DNA from: Dysgonomonas mossii DSM 22836
GTDB lineage: Bacteria; Bacteroidota; Bacteroidia; Bacteroidales; Dysgonomonadaceae
Assembly (NCBI RefSeq): GCF_000213575.1
Contig: NZ_GL892006.1
Location: forward strand, 206,614 to 270,613
DNA: 64,000 nucleotides
Direction: 5' to 3'
Position 1 is the first letter of the stretch. Every line of letters starts with the position of its first letter. The position numbers and the translations under genes are program-made. Under the pieces are notes generated by a model that was not told where the DNA came from, did not search any database, and saw only the letters and a list, made by a program, of their open reading frames with translations. Positions 1 to 8,757 of the stretch are shown here, in pieces.

Positions 1-1
1 A

Positions 2-466
2 CCATTGATCGGAGCCGAAGGAATACTCAACAATAACATGAATATCAACGCTCAGTACAATAGCGGACGTACACTTACGCTGAACATGTCGTCTTATCAG
101 ATCATCGAATATCTCGAAAAAGAATTTGTATTGGGATTCGGTTACCGTATCAATGAATTTAATAGGGTAATAGGATTAACATCCAGAACACCGAAGAATT
201 TCAACAACGACCTGAATATAAAAACAGAGGTATCTTACAAATCATCAGAAGCCTTGTTGAGAAAAATAGAAGAATATTTTACCCAAGCCACCAGTGGGGT
301 TACAGTTTTTACATTAAAGATATCAGCCGACTATACTTTGAGCCGTGCGCTCACCCTAAGAGCATTCTATGACAGGATTTTAAATAAACCGTTGATTTCA
401 GCCTCATCTTATCCAACAACAAACAGTAATTTTGGAATAAGTTTAAAATTTACACTTGTACAATAA
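2..466 (+). CDS. sprA: SprA/T9SS outer-membrane translocon, C-terminal fragment
   Basis: This is the last 154 codons of a gene that begins upstream of the window; the frame is open to the left edge, so the apparent internal starts are not the real one. The tail has alternating beta-strand character and ends in a strand with a penultimate-type aromatic/hydrophobic pattern (FGISLKFTLVQ), as in outer-membrane barrels. The segment containing NMSSYQIIEYL, FGYRINEFN and SADYTLSRALTLRAFYD resembles, from memory, the C-terminus of SprA, the giant barrel that forms the export channel of the type IX secretion system in Bacteroidetes. If correct, the organism secretes proteins by T9SS. No other T9SS component or cargo C-terminal domain was recognised in the window. 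No clear terminator follows; 170 nt separate it from the histidine kinase. Confidence 0.75.
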   Translation, partial: PLIGAEGILNNNMNINAQYNSGRTLTLNMSSYQIIEYLEKEFVLGFGYRINEFNRVIGLTSRTPKNFNNDLNIKTEVSYKSSEALLRKIEEYFTQATSGVTVFTLKISADYTLSRALTLRAFYDRILNKPLISASSYPTTNSNFGISLKFTLVQ

Positions 467-636
467 AAAATATTGATAAGTTTGCATAAGAAAAAAAAAT
501 CATATAAGTTTATTTCCTCAAATGTTAAACAATATCTTACTCTCAATTGTTAAATAGTTGTTCAGTGCAAAGGTTAATGTTTGATAATTATCGCATTATT
601 TAATTGACTAGAGAAGACTGAGGATATTAAGAGAAA

Positions 637-2208
637 ATGAAAAAATCGACAATTTGGATACTCGCAGCAATAATGGCTGTAGCATTCTTTGGTCTGTTGT
701 ATTTACAAATAACCTATTTACGCGAATCAATAAGATTGAGGAGCGATCAGTTTAATGAAGCGGTAAACCGTAGTTTGGCTCAAATTTCAAGAAATTTGGA
801 ACTCGATCAAACAAAAAAATATCTGGATGAAGCGTTCATTGAAACACAGAAGAAGGATGCAGCGGCTTACAATCGCTCTATGGCATTAAGAAATCAGCCA
901 CAGGAAGAAACTGTTACACAGCAGCAAAGAACAAAGATGACAGCGCCCGACGGTACAGTCATATATATGGAACACAATGTGACTACGGTACAAACAACAC
1001 CGCCTAAACAGGTATTCCAGTCGCCCAAAAGCGGTACAAATGCAATCTCTAAAACATTCTTCGACCTACAGGAAGAGCAGATAAAGAGATACCTATATGA
1101 AAAAGATATCATGAATGATGTCTTGAACAGGATATTCAAATCGGCAAGTGATGTACCCATAGAAGAAAGGATAAACTTTAAAGATCTGGAGACTAAGATA
1201 AAGAATGAATTAAAAAACAATAATATAGAGTTACTTTTCCAGTACGAAGTTGTAGATAAAAATGATAAACCGGTTTATAGGCAACCACGTTTTCTGGATA
1301 GAGACAAGAAATATGCATATCAACAAGTACTATTTCCGAATGATCCGCCCAATAAAGTCACCTATCTGAAAGTTTACTTTCCCGATAAAGGGCACTATCT
1401 ATCAAGCGAGGTATCATTCTTGTATCCGGCCATAATATTTACTTTTATCTTGTTGGTTACATTTATAATAATAATATATATCACATTCCGACAAAAGCGT
1501 TTATCGGAAATGAAGAATGACTTTATGAACAACATGACCCACGAATTGAAAACACCGGTATCGACTATATCTTTAGCCGCCCAGATGTTAAAAGACGGGG
1601 CTATTACAAAATCACCCGAGGTATTTAAACATATATCCGGTGTAATAAACGACGAAACGGAACGATTGAGTTTTCAGGTAGAAAAAGTTCTTCAGATGTC
1701 GCTATTCGAAAAACAAAGAGCTACACTAAAACTCAAAGAGCTGGATGCCAATGACATTGTAGTAAGTGTTGCAAACACATTCCAGATCAAAGTTGAAAAA
1801 TTTGGAGGAAATCTCGATATCGATTTAGAAGCTACCGAATCTGCAATCGAAGCAGACAAGATGCACATTACAAATGTGTTGTTCAACCTGCTCGATAACG
1901 CCGTGAAGTACAGAAAAGAAGATGTTCCTTTGCAACTGATGATTCGAACGTGGAACAGCAATAATAAATTGTACATCGCTGTAGAAGACAATGGTATCGG
2001 AATAAAAAAGGAATATGTAAAGAAAATATTCGAACGGTTTTATCGGGTATCAACAGGTAACAGGCATGATGTCAAAGGATTTGGACTAGGACTTGCATAC
2101 GTAAAAAAAATAATAGAGGATCATAAAGGAACAATAAAAGCCGAGAGTGAGCTGGGGAAGGGCACCAAATTTATAATTTGCCTGCCTATAATGAAGAGTA
2201 AAAGTTAG
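637..2208 (+). CDS. rprX: RprX-type sensor histidine kinase
   Basis: Membrane-bound sensor kinase of 523 residues. A first membrane helix lies at about residues 5-27, followed by a roughly 235-residue periplasmic sensor region without a domain I recognise, and a second helix at about 265-287. The cytoplasmic part has the H-box HELKTP with phospho-acceptor His302, the N-box NLLDNA (417-422), the G1 box EDNGIG (450-455), an F-box FERFYR and the G2 box GFGLGL (481-486), so all catalytic motifs are intact. The response regulator follows after 31 nt and is the obvious partner. Size, arrangement and the partner's strong similarity to RprY of Bacteroides fragilis support the name RprX. The signal sensed is not evident. 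The upstream 170 nt are AT-rich, and I see no convincing promoter there. Confidence 0.88.
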   Translation: MKKSTIWILAAIMAVAFFGLLYLQITYLRESIRLRSDQFNEAVNRSLAQISRNLELDQTKKYLDEAFIETQKKDAAAYNRSMALRNQPQEETVTQQQRTKMTAPDGTVIYMEHNVTTVQTTPPKQVFQSPKSGTNAISKTFFDLQEEQIKRYLYEKDIMNDVLNRIFKSASDVPIEERINFKDLETKIKNELKNNNIELLFQYEVVDKNDKPVYRQPRFLDRDKKYAYQQVLFPNDPPNKVTYLKVYFPDKGHYLSSEVSFLYPAIIFTFILLVTFIIIIYITFRQKRLSEMKNDFMNNMTHELKTPVSTISLAAQMLKDGAITKSPEVFKHISGVINDETERLSFQVEKVLQMSLFEKQRATLKLKELDANDIVVSVANTFQIKVEKFGGNLDIDLEATESAIEADKMHITNVLFNLLDNAVKYRKEDVPLQLMIRTWNSNNKLYIAVEDNGIGIKKEYVKKIFERFYRVSTGNRHDVKGFGLGLAYVKKIIEDHKGTIKAESELGKGTKFIICLPIMKSKS

Positions 2209-2239
2209 TTAAGCAAAATAAACTGTAAATAAGTAAGTT

Positions 2240-2953
2240 ATGGAAGAGAAATTAAAATTATTTTTATGTGAAGATGACGAAAATCTTGGTATGTTGCTAA
2301 GAGAATATCTTCAGGCCAAAGGGTACGACACAGACCTCTACACCGATGGTGAAGTTGGATACAAAGGCTTTGTTAAAGAAAAGTATGATTTGTGTATATT
2401 GGATGTTATGATGCCTAAAAAAGACGGTATCACTCTTGTGAAAGAGATCAGAGCAATCAATACAGAAATACCTATCATATTCTTGACAGCCAAAAATATG
2501 AAAGATGATATTCTGGAAGGATTCAAAGCCGGAGCAGACGATTATATCACGAAACCATTCAGCATGGAAGAACTTGTTCTTCGTATCGAAGCAATCTTCC
2601 GTCGTGTGAAAGGTAAAAGAAGTAAAGAGCAACAGCTTTACCAGTTTGGTAATATGAACTTTGATACTCAAAAGCAAATTTTGACCATCAATGGCGAAAG
2701 TACTAAACTTACAACAAAAGAAGCAGAACTTCTTGCTCTATTATGTGCTCATGCCAACGACATTCTGGAAAGAAATCATGCCCTAAAGCAAATTTGGGTG
2801 GACGATAACTACTTCAACGCTCGTAGCATGGATGTTTACATCACGAAGTTGCGTAAGCTATTGAAACCTGACCCAAGTATTGAGATCATCAATATACACG
2901 GTAAAGGTTACAAACTGATAGCTCCGGTAAACGAAGAAGAAAGCGCAGAGTAA
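2240..2953 (+). CDS. rprY: RprY-type OmpR-family response regulator
   Basis: A 237-residue two-domain response regulator. The receiver domain (about 1-120) has the acidic pocket E11-D12-D13, phospho-acceptor Asp55 in LDVMMP, Thr83 and Lys105 (ITKPF). The C-terminal winged-helix DNA-binding domain (about 135-232) carries the recognition-helix region NARSMDVYITKLRK and the wing HGKGYKL typical of OmpR/PhoB proteins. It closely resembles the B. fragilis RprY sequence as I remember it. It is co-transcribed with the kinase 31 nt upstream and ends in a strong hairpin terminator. OmpR-family regulators usually bind tandem direct repeats spaced by about one helical turn. One such repeat pair exists at 34389-34408, but nothing in the sequence ties it to this protein. 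Confidence 0.93.
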   Translation: MEEKLKLFLCEDDENLGMLLREYLQAKGYDTDLYTDGEVGYKGFVKEKYDLCILDVMMPKKDGITLVKEIRAINTEIPIIFLTAKNMKDDILEGFKAGADDYITKPFSMEELVLRIEAIFRRVKGKRSKEQQLYQFGNMNFDTQKQILTINGESTKLTTKEAELLALLCAHANDILERNHALKQIWVDDNYFNARSMDVYITKLRKLLKPDPSIEIINIHGKGYKLIAPVNEEESAE

Positions 2954-2973
2954 TAATTGCAATTATATATGAG

Positions 2974-3012
2974 AGGCTAGTGATAAAATATTATCATTAG
3001 CCTTTCTTTTTT
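2974..3012 (+). terminator. Rho-independent terminator of rprXY
   Basis: A 13-bp stem (AGGCTAGTGATAA with TTATCATTAGCCT, one G-T wobble), a 4-nt loop and a T-rich tail, 20 nt after the rprY stop codon. Confidence 0.9.
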
Positions 3013-3180
3013 AGCTAGGCTTTCATTAATTCTATAACCATTGCAAGAGGCAGCAAAAGCATTATCTACATCAATCCAAAGGACTAAAATTAACAAGTGA
3101 ATAAAGATGGAGAGTATGTCTTTTTAACTCATACTTTTTTTATTTGTGCATTATCAGTGTCTTATATCTCATTTTTTTAC

Positions 3181-3188
3181 TAATTTTG
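3181..3188 (+). promoter_or_regulatory. Candidate -7 box upstream of fabD
   Basis: TAATTTTG matches the Bacteroidetes -7 consensus TAnnTTTG and lies 42 nt before the fabD start. No TTTG is present at the usual distance upstream, so the promoter is supported by the -7 element only. Confidence 0.5.
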
Positions 3189-3230
3189 CACCCTGAATTG
3201 AATTGCTTATATAAATTATAAATATTGAAA

Positions 3231-4130
3231 ATGAAAGCATTTGTATTCCCAGGGCAAGGAGCTCAGTTTGTAGGAATGGGTAAAGACCTGTACCAAACAT
3301 CTCCTGTTGCTAAAGAAATGTTCGAAAAAGCGAATGAGATTTTAGGGTTCCGCATAACAGATTTAATGTTTAACGGTACTGACGAAGATCTCCGTCAGAC
3401 TAAAGTTACTCAACCGGCTATTTTCCTCCATTCGGTAATATTGGCTAAAACAATTGGCGATGAATTTAAGCCAGATATGGTTGCGGGTCACTCTTTAGGA
3501 GAGTTCTCTGCTTTGGTTGCTGCCGGCGCCATGTCTTTCGAAGATGGTTTAAATCTTGTTTATAAACGTGCTCTTGCTATGCAGGAAGCATGCGAAATGA
3601 ATCCGTCTACAATGGCTGCAGTGTTAGGATTGCCAGACGCTAAAGTAGAAGAGATATGTGCATCTATCAAGAACGAAGTAGTTGTACCGGCTAATTATAA
3701 CTGTCCCGGACAGGTGGTAATATCAGGTTCTAATGCAGGTATTGATGCTGCATGCGAATTGTTACTTGCTGCCGGAGCAAAAAGAGCTCTTAAGCTGAAA
3801 GTAGGAGGAGCATTCCACTCTCCATTGATGGAGCCAGCAAAAGTAAAATTGTCGGAAGCTATAAACAATACAATTATCACAGTCCCTACATGTCCTGTAT
3901 ATCAGAATGTGTCTACAGTAGGAGAAACAAATCCTGCCGTTATAAAGGACAATTTGATAGCACAATTAACAGCACCTGTAAAATGGACTCAATCTGTAGA
4001 ACATATGGTTGCAGATGGAGCTGTTGAATTTGTAGAGCTTGGACCAGGTAATGTTTTACAAGGTCTTGTGAAGAAGATAGCACCACAGGTATCAGCAACA
4101 GGCAAGCAACAATTGGTTAGCTGCATTTAA
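3231..4130 (+). CDS. fabD: Malonyl-CoA:ACP transacylase
   Basis: Transfers malonyl groups from CoA to acyl carrier protein, supplying the extender unit for type II fatty-acid synthesis in the cytoplasm. The protein begins KAFVFPGQGAQ, the standard FabD N-terminus, and has the nucleophile motif GHSLG with Ser88. Its length of 299 residues is normal for the family. The ATG at 3231 is chosen over an in-frame TTG six bases upstream because it gives the canonical N-terminus directly before FVFPGQGAQ. It is not in a fab cluster here. The next gene, an rfbD-like reductase, follows after 15 nt and is probably co-transcribed. Confidence 0.96.
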   Translation: MKAFVFPGQGAQFVGMGKDLYQTSPVAKEMFEKANEILGFRITDLMFNGTDEDLRQTKVTQPAIFLHSVILAKTIGDEFKPDMVAGHSLGEFSALVAAGAMSFEDGLNLVYKRALAMQEACEMNPSTMAAVLGLPDAKVEEICASIKNEVVVPANYNCPGQVVISGSNAGIDAACELLLAAGAKRALKLKVGGAFHSPLMEPAKVKLSEAINNTIITVPTCPVYQNVSTVGETNPAVIKDNLIAQLTAPVKWTQSVEHMVADGAVEFVELGPGNVLQGLVKKIAPQVSATGKQQLVSCI

Positions 4131-4145
4131 AAAAAATAAATCAAA

Positions 4146-5099
4146 ATGGCTTTTTTTTCAGGAAATAAACAAGCCGACGATCAAGATGAAACAGCTAAGA
4201 ATATTTTTCTGTTCGAACTCGTTCAGAGAAATATTCTTGTTACAGGATCTAACGGACAGTTGGGAAATGAGATAAGACGAATATCGGCTAATCATGAAAA
4301 CAACTTCCGTTTCTTCTTTACAGATGTAGCAGAGCTGGATATCACCGATCTTAGATCTGTAGATTTCTTTATAAAAGAAAATAATATAAAGTATATTATC
4401 AACTGTGCAGCTTATACAGCTGTAGATAAAGCAGAGGATGATGTAGATTTATGTTATAAAATCAATCGTGACGCTGTTGCCAATTTAGGGCAGGCAGCAA
4501 CAAACAACAAAGCTAAAGTTATACATATATCCACAGACTATGTGTATGATGGCACAGCAAACAAACCTTATGTTGAGACTGATACGGTAAATCCTCAGTC
4601 TGTATATGGTAAATCGAAGCAAGAAGGTGAAGCTGAATTATTGAAAGCTTGTGCTGATAGTATTATCTTACGAACTGCATGGTTGTATTCCATTTTTGGA
4701 AACAACTTTGTGAAGACAATGATAAAGCTTGGCAAAGAACGCGAAACACTAAACGTTGTAGCCGACCAGAGAGGAACACCTACCAATGGAACAGATCTGG
4801 CCAAAACAATTGTAAAAATACTTGATTTCAGTGAAGCCAACGGATTTAAACCCGGTATATACCATTACTCCAATGAGGGGGCTACTACCTGGTACGATTT
4901 CACATTAGCAATCCACAAAGAAGCGGGTATCAATACATGCAAGGTGAACCCTATAACGACCGAACAATATCCGGTAAAAGCCACAAGACCTAAATATAGT
5001 GTACTGGACAAAACCAAGATAAAATCTACATTCAACCTTACTATCCCTAAATGGGAAGAAAGTTTAAACAATTGCATCAAAGAATTGTTATCTATTTGA
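4146..5099 (+). CDS. rfbD: dTDP-4-dehydrorhamnose reductase (RfbD/RmlD) with N-terminal extension
   Basis: Short-chain-dehydrogenase-type reductase expected to make dTDP-L-rhamnose from dTDP-4-dehydrorhamnose for surface polysaccharide. The Rossmann motif NILVTGSNGQLG, where RmlD proteins usually start, begins only at residue 29. The catalytic YxxxK pair is Tyr154 and Lys158, and STDYVYDG is present. The preceding 28 residues (rich in D, Q, K and F) are unusual, and no in-frame ATG, GTG or TTG lies near residue 29, so the start at 4146 appears to be real. An eight-T run lies just after the start codon. No rfbA, rfbB or rfbC was seen nearby. The gene follows fabD by 15 nt. Confidence 0.88.
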   Translation: MAFFSGNKQADDQDETAKNIFLFELVQRNILVTGSNGQLGNEIRRISANHENNFRFFFTDVAELDITDLRSVDFFIKENNIKYIINCAAYTAVDKAEDDVDLCYKINRDAVANLGQAATNNKAKVIHISTDYVYDGTANKPYVETDTVNPQSVYGKSKQEGEAELLKACADSIILRTAWLYSIFGNNFVKTMIKLGKERETLNVVADQRGTPTNGTDLAKTIVKILDFSEANGFKPGIYHYSNEGATTWYDFTLAIHKEAGINTCKVNPITTEQYPVKATRPKYSVLDKTKIKSTFNLTIPKWEESLNNCIKELLSI

Positions 5100-5135
5100 A
5101 CTTATTTAATATACAATCACATTCTAGCTACTAAA

Positions 5136-5690
5136 ATGAAAAAGATTTATCTTTTCAGTTTTATATTTTTTGTCACAATCGTATCCTGTCAGAATAAACA
5201 GTCTGAAAACAAGCAAGCTCAGTTGGATACCTTAAATGTTGAGCTTTCAGAAACCCAGTTAAGCAATAAGGCCGATAGCATGGATTTGACGAATATCGCC
5301 CGACTGACCGAAAAAGAGTATACCGATCTGCAATTGTTCAACGTTAAAGGTTTAGAAGGTTACAGTGCCGAAGATTTATCGATGGGGCGCATTTTACTGG
5401 CGAATGATAATGGTAAAATATTGACCGTACTAGTGATAACAGATGGTGAAATAACCGAATATTTGTTAAGCTACGACAAAAGCGGAAACCTGCAAGATAA
5501 TCTACTTGTCGCTTACGAAGATATGGTAGAGTATTACAGCGAAGTATCAACAAAGATAAACAGTAAAGAGATTATTGTTCAGACTATAAATTTCACCTAT
5601 AGTGACAGCGATGATGACCAAGTGGAGAAATCAGATACTGCTTTTGTGAAATATCAAATCACTCCCGAGTTTAAATTTATAGCGAATTAG
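5136..5690 (+). CDS. Predicted lipoprotein of unknown function
   Basis: A 184-residue protein with a lipoprotein signal: a hydrophobic stretch (residues 3-16) ends in the lipobox IVSC, giving lipid-modified Cys18. A polar linker rich in Gln, Asn and Ser follows, then a globular region of about 120 residues that is acidic and contains no motif I recognise. It is probably anchored in the outer or inner membrane facing the periplasm. It lies 36 nt after the rfbD-like gene and could be the last gene of a fabD-rfbD-lipoprotein unit, since a clear terminator follows. I cannot assign a family. Confidence 0.75.
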   Translation: MKKIYLFSFIFFVTIVSCQNKQSENKQAQLDTLNVELSETQLSNKADSMDLTNIARLTEKEYTDLQLFNVKGLEGYSAEDLSMGRILLANDNGKILTVLVITDGEITEYLLSYDKSGNLQDNLLVAYEDMVEYYSEVSTKINSKEIIVQTINFTYSDSDDDQVEKSDTAFVKYQITPEFKFIAN

Positions 5691-5716
5691 CATTTCTTAT
5701 ATTAAAGAATAAAATC

Positions 5717-5755
5717 AACAGAGGTTTTCGTACAAAGAGAACCTCTGTTTTTTAT
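5717..5755 (+). terminator. Rho-independent terminator after the lipoprotein gene
   Basis: A 10-bp stem AACAGAGGTT with AACCTCTGTT, a 13-nt loop and a TTTTTATTT tail, 27 nt after the stop codon. Confidence 0.88.
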
Positions 5756-5870
5756 TTATAGGTAATCAATAATATTGTGCTCTGACGTTTGACTATCGAT
5801 ATCAGAACCTTGTATTTTCTAATTATTAAATTGTCTTATATTAAAGTTCTTTAGTATTATTGAATAAAGA

Positions 5871-5923
5871 AAAAGGTGACAACAAATAATATACTTAAAA
5901 GTGTTACTTTTGTTACTTTTTCC
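5871..5923 (+). promoter_or_regulatory. Repeated operator/promoter, copy 1 (AlkC-like gene)
   Basis: AAAAGGTGACA (5871-5881) is followed 20 nt later by TGTTACTTTTG (5902-5912) and immediately by a second GTTACTTTTT. The first unit is the inverted complement of the other two, giving one inverted and two direct half-sites TGTYACYTTTT. TACTTTTG at 5905-5912 also reads as a -7 box; no TTTG stands at the -33 position. The same arrangement occurs at 29915 and 30761. Confidence 0.65.
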
Positions 5924-5941
5924 GTTTAATTTGTTTTATAT

Positions 5942-6733
5942 ATGGAAGTTAAGAGAAAGGGAGTAAAATCCTTAAAAGATATACCGGCCGAAGTATTGCA
6001 ACAACTGAATCTAGGTACAATAGAGTCGGTTAATCTAACAGAGTGGTTGGCTGTTGACCAAAATGAGCTTTTGAAAAACGTTTTGCCTGAAAAATATGCG
6101 ACGGCTTGTTTATCAGAACTTGATGTGTTGGAAAAAGCGAGCACAATGCAAACAATACGCAGGATCGGAGAAACACTTTTGAGAGAAACGCTTCGAGAAA
6201 CAGATAAGAAGTTGTTCAAAGAACTTAAAAGTCACATATCCGATAATGTACGCTGTTGGGCTGCCTATATGATAGGCTTAGACAAGTCAATATCTTTTGC
6301 CGATAAACTGGAAGCAATCAAAGATTTTGCCGCCGATGGTAATTTTGGGGTAAGAGAGATTGCATGGATGGCCGTTCGTGAAGATATGGATCGCAATATA
6401 GAAAATGCTATACCGATATTATTAGCATGGACTAAAGACAAAGATCATAACATTCGCCGATTTGCATCAGAAGCAATACGCCCGAATGGAGTGTGGAGCA
6501 AGCATATCGATAAACTGAAGCAACAGCCCGAAATTGCTTTACCAATTTTAGAAGCACTAAAGTCGGACTCTGAAAAGTATGTACAGGATAGCGTAGCCAA
6601 CTGGTTGAATGACGCAAGTAAAACCCGTCCCGATTTTGTAATTGCTGTTACAAGCAAATGGGAAAATAATAATCCGACCAAGGAGACAAAATATATAATC
6701 AAGAAGGCACTTAGAACGATTAACAAGAAATAA
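5942..6733 (+). CDS. AlkC/AlkD-like HEAT-repeat DNA alkylation repair protein
   Basis: A 263-residue all-helical protein. From residue about 75 onward it shows HEAT-like helix pairs (VRCWAAYMIG, VREIAWMAVRED, NIRRFASEAIRPNGVW, VQDSVANWLND). The ARRxASE-RP-like segment and the motif order resemble COG4335-type AlkC relatives, which recognise or excise alkylated bases such as 3-methyladenine. Assignment is from memory of the family pattern; catalytic residues are not easily identified by eye, so a non-enzymatic HEAT scaffold is possible. It is the first gene of a likely two-gene unit, with the next start only 10 nt downstream. It sits behind the repeated operator described at 5871-5923. Confidence 0.7.
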   Translation: MEVKRKGVKSLKDIPAEVLQQLNLGTIESVNLTEWLAVDQNELLKNVLPEKYATACLSELDVLEKASTMQTIRRIGETLLRETLRETDKKLFKELKSHISDNVRCWAAYMIGLDKSISFADKLEAIKDFAADGNFGVREIAWMAVREDMDRNIENAIPILLAWTKDKDHNIRRFASEAIRPNGVWSKHIDKLKQQPEIALPILEALKSDSEKYVQDSVANWLNDASKTRPDFVIAVTSKWENNNPTKETKYIIKKALRTINKK

Positions 6734-6743
6734 GAGATTAAAA

Positions 6744-8588
6744 ATGAAAAGAACTACATATAATATAGTCATTATATTATTGTTTCTGAATATCCTTTCG
6801 CTAAGAGGGCAAGAGGCAATAGTTCCCGATTTGCAAAAATTGTATGAATATACAGACTCACACTTTGTTGATCTGAGAGCAAAACAGCAACCATTGATCG
6901 GAGTCTCTGCAAGCCGGACAAGCAACGGAGGATCGAGTGTGCCCGGAACATATATAGAAGCTATTCTCAAAGCCGGAGGACGCCCTCTTATCATTCCTGT
7001 GATGACAAAAGGAACAGTACTGAGAGATATCGTAAAGGATCTTGACGGATTAGTAATGACCGGCGGTGAAGATTTCAACCCGCTATACTACAAAGAGCAA
7101 GCTATCCCGGATATGAATGACATAGATTCTATCCGCGACATTTACGATTTGGTACTTTTAAAGTTGGCGACAGACCGCAACGTCCCTGTATTGGGAATAT
7201 GTAGAGGAGAACAGGCAATCAATGTTGCCTTTGGAGGAACACTCTATCAAGATATTCCCACACAGCATCAGAATAAAAGTGTAAAACATAGGCAAAGTGA
7301 GCCGAGGGAAATAGGAACACATAAAGTTTCTATTGCAAAAGATTCTCAGTTGAATAAGATACTTGGAGAAACAGAAGTATTTGTCAACAGCTTCCATCAT
7401 CAAGGTGTAAAAGATGTAGCTCCCGGATTCAAATTAGTAGCAACAGCAGAGGATGGCATCGTGGAAGCGATAGAAGCCTATCCGGATAGAAGAATAATAG
7501 GCGTACAATGGCATCCCGAAGGACATGTAGCCGGGGGAGATACTACGATGCTGAAATTCTTTAAATTCATAGTTTCTGAAGCCGAAACTTTCCGAAAAGC
7601 AAAAGAACTACATCAACATATATTTTCTATTGATACTCATTGCGACACTCCTTTAGAATTCAAAAAAGCAGGATTCGATATCGGAAAAAGAGAAAACAAT
7701 CAGGTGAATGTTTCTAAGATGGATGAAGGTATGCTAGATGCTATTTTCTTTGCAGCTTATACAGCTCAAGGAAAACGGGATAAGGTTTCATCACAGGCTG
7801 CCATCGACAAAATAGAAGGATTGATAAAGAGTATTCATTCACAGGTAGAAAAAAATAACGATATCTGTGAAATAGCTTATACGACAGATGATCTTGCTAG
7901 AATAAAAAACGGAGGCAAGAAAGCCATTTTCATAGGAATAGAAAATGGTTATGGAATAGGAAAAAATATTGAGAATATTGCCCGATTCAAGAAAATGGGA
8001 GTGAATTATATTACGCTTTGCCATACCAAAGACAATGATATATGTGATACATCGAGTGATACTACACGTGAATGGAACGGGTTAAGCCCCTTTGGGAAAG
8101 AGGTAATAAAAGAAATGAACAGACTAGGTGTCATTATTGACATATCACATGTGAGTGAAAAGACTTTTTGGGATGTCATCAAACTGTCTACTCAACCTAT
8201 TATCGCTTCTCATTCGTCAGTACAAACACTATGCTACCATGACCGAAACCTTACGGACAAGCAAATGCTGGCTTTAGCCAAGAACGGAGGTGTTGTGCAA
8301 ATATGCTTGGTCGATCTCTTTGTGAATAAAGACAGAAAGAAAGCATCCCTCACTGATGCTATAGAGCATATCAATTATGCCGTAAAGATTGCCGGAATAG
8401 ATCATGTAGGCATTGCTTCCGACTTCGATGGTGGTGGCGGGCTTATGGGTTGCAATGGCAGCAATGATATGATTAATATTACGATGAAGCTTTTAGAGAA
8501 AGGTTACTCGGATGAAGATATCGCTAAGATATGGGGAGGTAATGTCCTTAGGGTAATGAATGCTGTTCAAAAAGGAGCACAAAAGTAA
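6744..8588 (+). CDS. Fusion of class I amidotransferase (C26) and membrane dipeptidase (M19)
   Basis: A 614-residue exported protein with an N-terminal hydrophobic signal (residues 6-22). Residues about 48-275 form a class I glutamine-amidotransferase-like domain of the gamma-glutamyl hydrolase/PuuD type, with nucleophile Cys153 in LGICRGEQ and His257-Pro-Glu259. Residues about 285-605 form a peptidase M19 (renal dipeptidase) domain with predicted metal ligands His299 and Asp301 (DTHCD), Glu400, His469 and His490, plus Asp560. Both active sites look intact. This suggests one periplasmic protein that removes gamma-glutamyl groups and splits the resulting dipeptides, for example in peptidoglycan peptide or glutathione-type substrate turnover; that is inference. 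The start is 10 nt after the AlkC-like gene. Confidence 0.9.
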   Translation: MKRTTYNIVIILLFLNILSLRGQEAIVPDLQKLYEYTDSHFVDLRAKQQPLIGVSASRTSNGGSSVPGTYIEAILKAGGRPLIIPVMTKGTVLRDIVKDLDGLVMTGGEDFNPLYYKEQAIPDMNDIDSIRDIYDLVLLKLATDRNVPVLGICRGEQAINVAFGGTLYQDIPTQHQNKSVKHRQSEPREIGTHKVSIAKDSQLNKILGETEVFVNSFHHQGVKDVAPGFKLVATAEDGIVEAIEAYPDRRIIGVQWHPEGHVAGGDTTMLKFFKFIVSEAETFRKAKELHQHIFSIDTHCDTPLEFKKAGFDIGKRENNQVNVSKMDEGMLDAIFFAAYTAQGKRDKVSSQAAIDKIEGLIKSIHSQVEKNNDICEIAYTTDDLARIKNGGKKAIFIGIENGYGIGKNIENIARFKKMGVNYITLCHTKDNDICDTSSDTTREWNGLSPFGKEVIKEMNRLGVIIDISHVSEKTFWDVIKLSTQPIIASHSSVQTLCYHDRNLTDKQMLALAKNGGVVQICLVDLFVNKDRKKASLTDAIEHINYAVKIAGIDHVGIASDFDGGGGLMGCNGSNDMINITMKLLEKGYSDEDIAKIWGGNVLRVMNAVQKGAQK

Positions 8589-8595
8589 GTAAGGA

Positions 8596-8745
8596 TAAAT
8601 AGAACTGCCTGAAAGGAAATAAAGGATTTACTCTTCACTGTCATCCTGAGTTGAAACGAAGGATCTCATCTCTTATATACAAGATGTTTCGCTTCGCTCA
8701 ACATGACAAAAGACTTCGAAACTCCCTTTCAGTCAGTTCTATTTA
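8596..8745. repeat. 150-bp nested palindromic element between convergent genes
   Basis: The outer arms 8596-8616 and 8725-8745 are inverted copies over 21 bp with one mismatch (TAAATAGAACTG...). Inside, 8639-8666 (TGTCATCCTGAG...) and 8682-8707 (...GCTCAACATGACA) form a second, imperfect inverted pair. The element fills most of the 169-nt gap between the convergent dipeptidase and rdgB genes and would fold into one long hairpin in either transcript. A smaller element with a similar core lies at 16334-16412. It may act as a bidirectional terminator or be a REP/MITE-like repeat. Confidence 0.8.
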
Positions 8746-8757
8746 GTATCTAATTGT

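Noticed and set aside
3225-3230. Upstream TTG start for fabD
   Set aside because: Would add only two residues to a canonical N-terminus; the ATG at 3231 is sufficient.
5871-5912. GGTGAC as the -35 element of an ECF sigma promoter
   Set aside because: The distance to the next conserved block (20-24 nt) is too long for ECF -35/-10 spacing of about 16-18; operator half-sites explain all three copies better.
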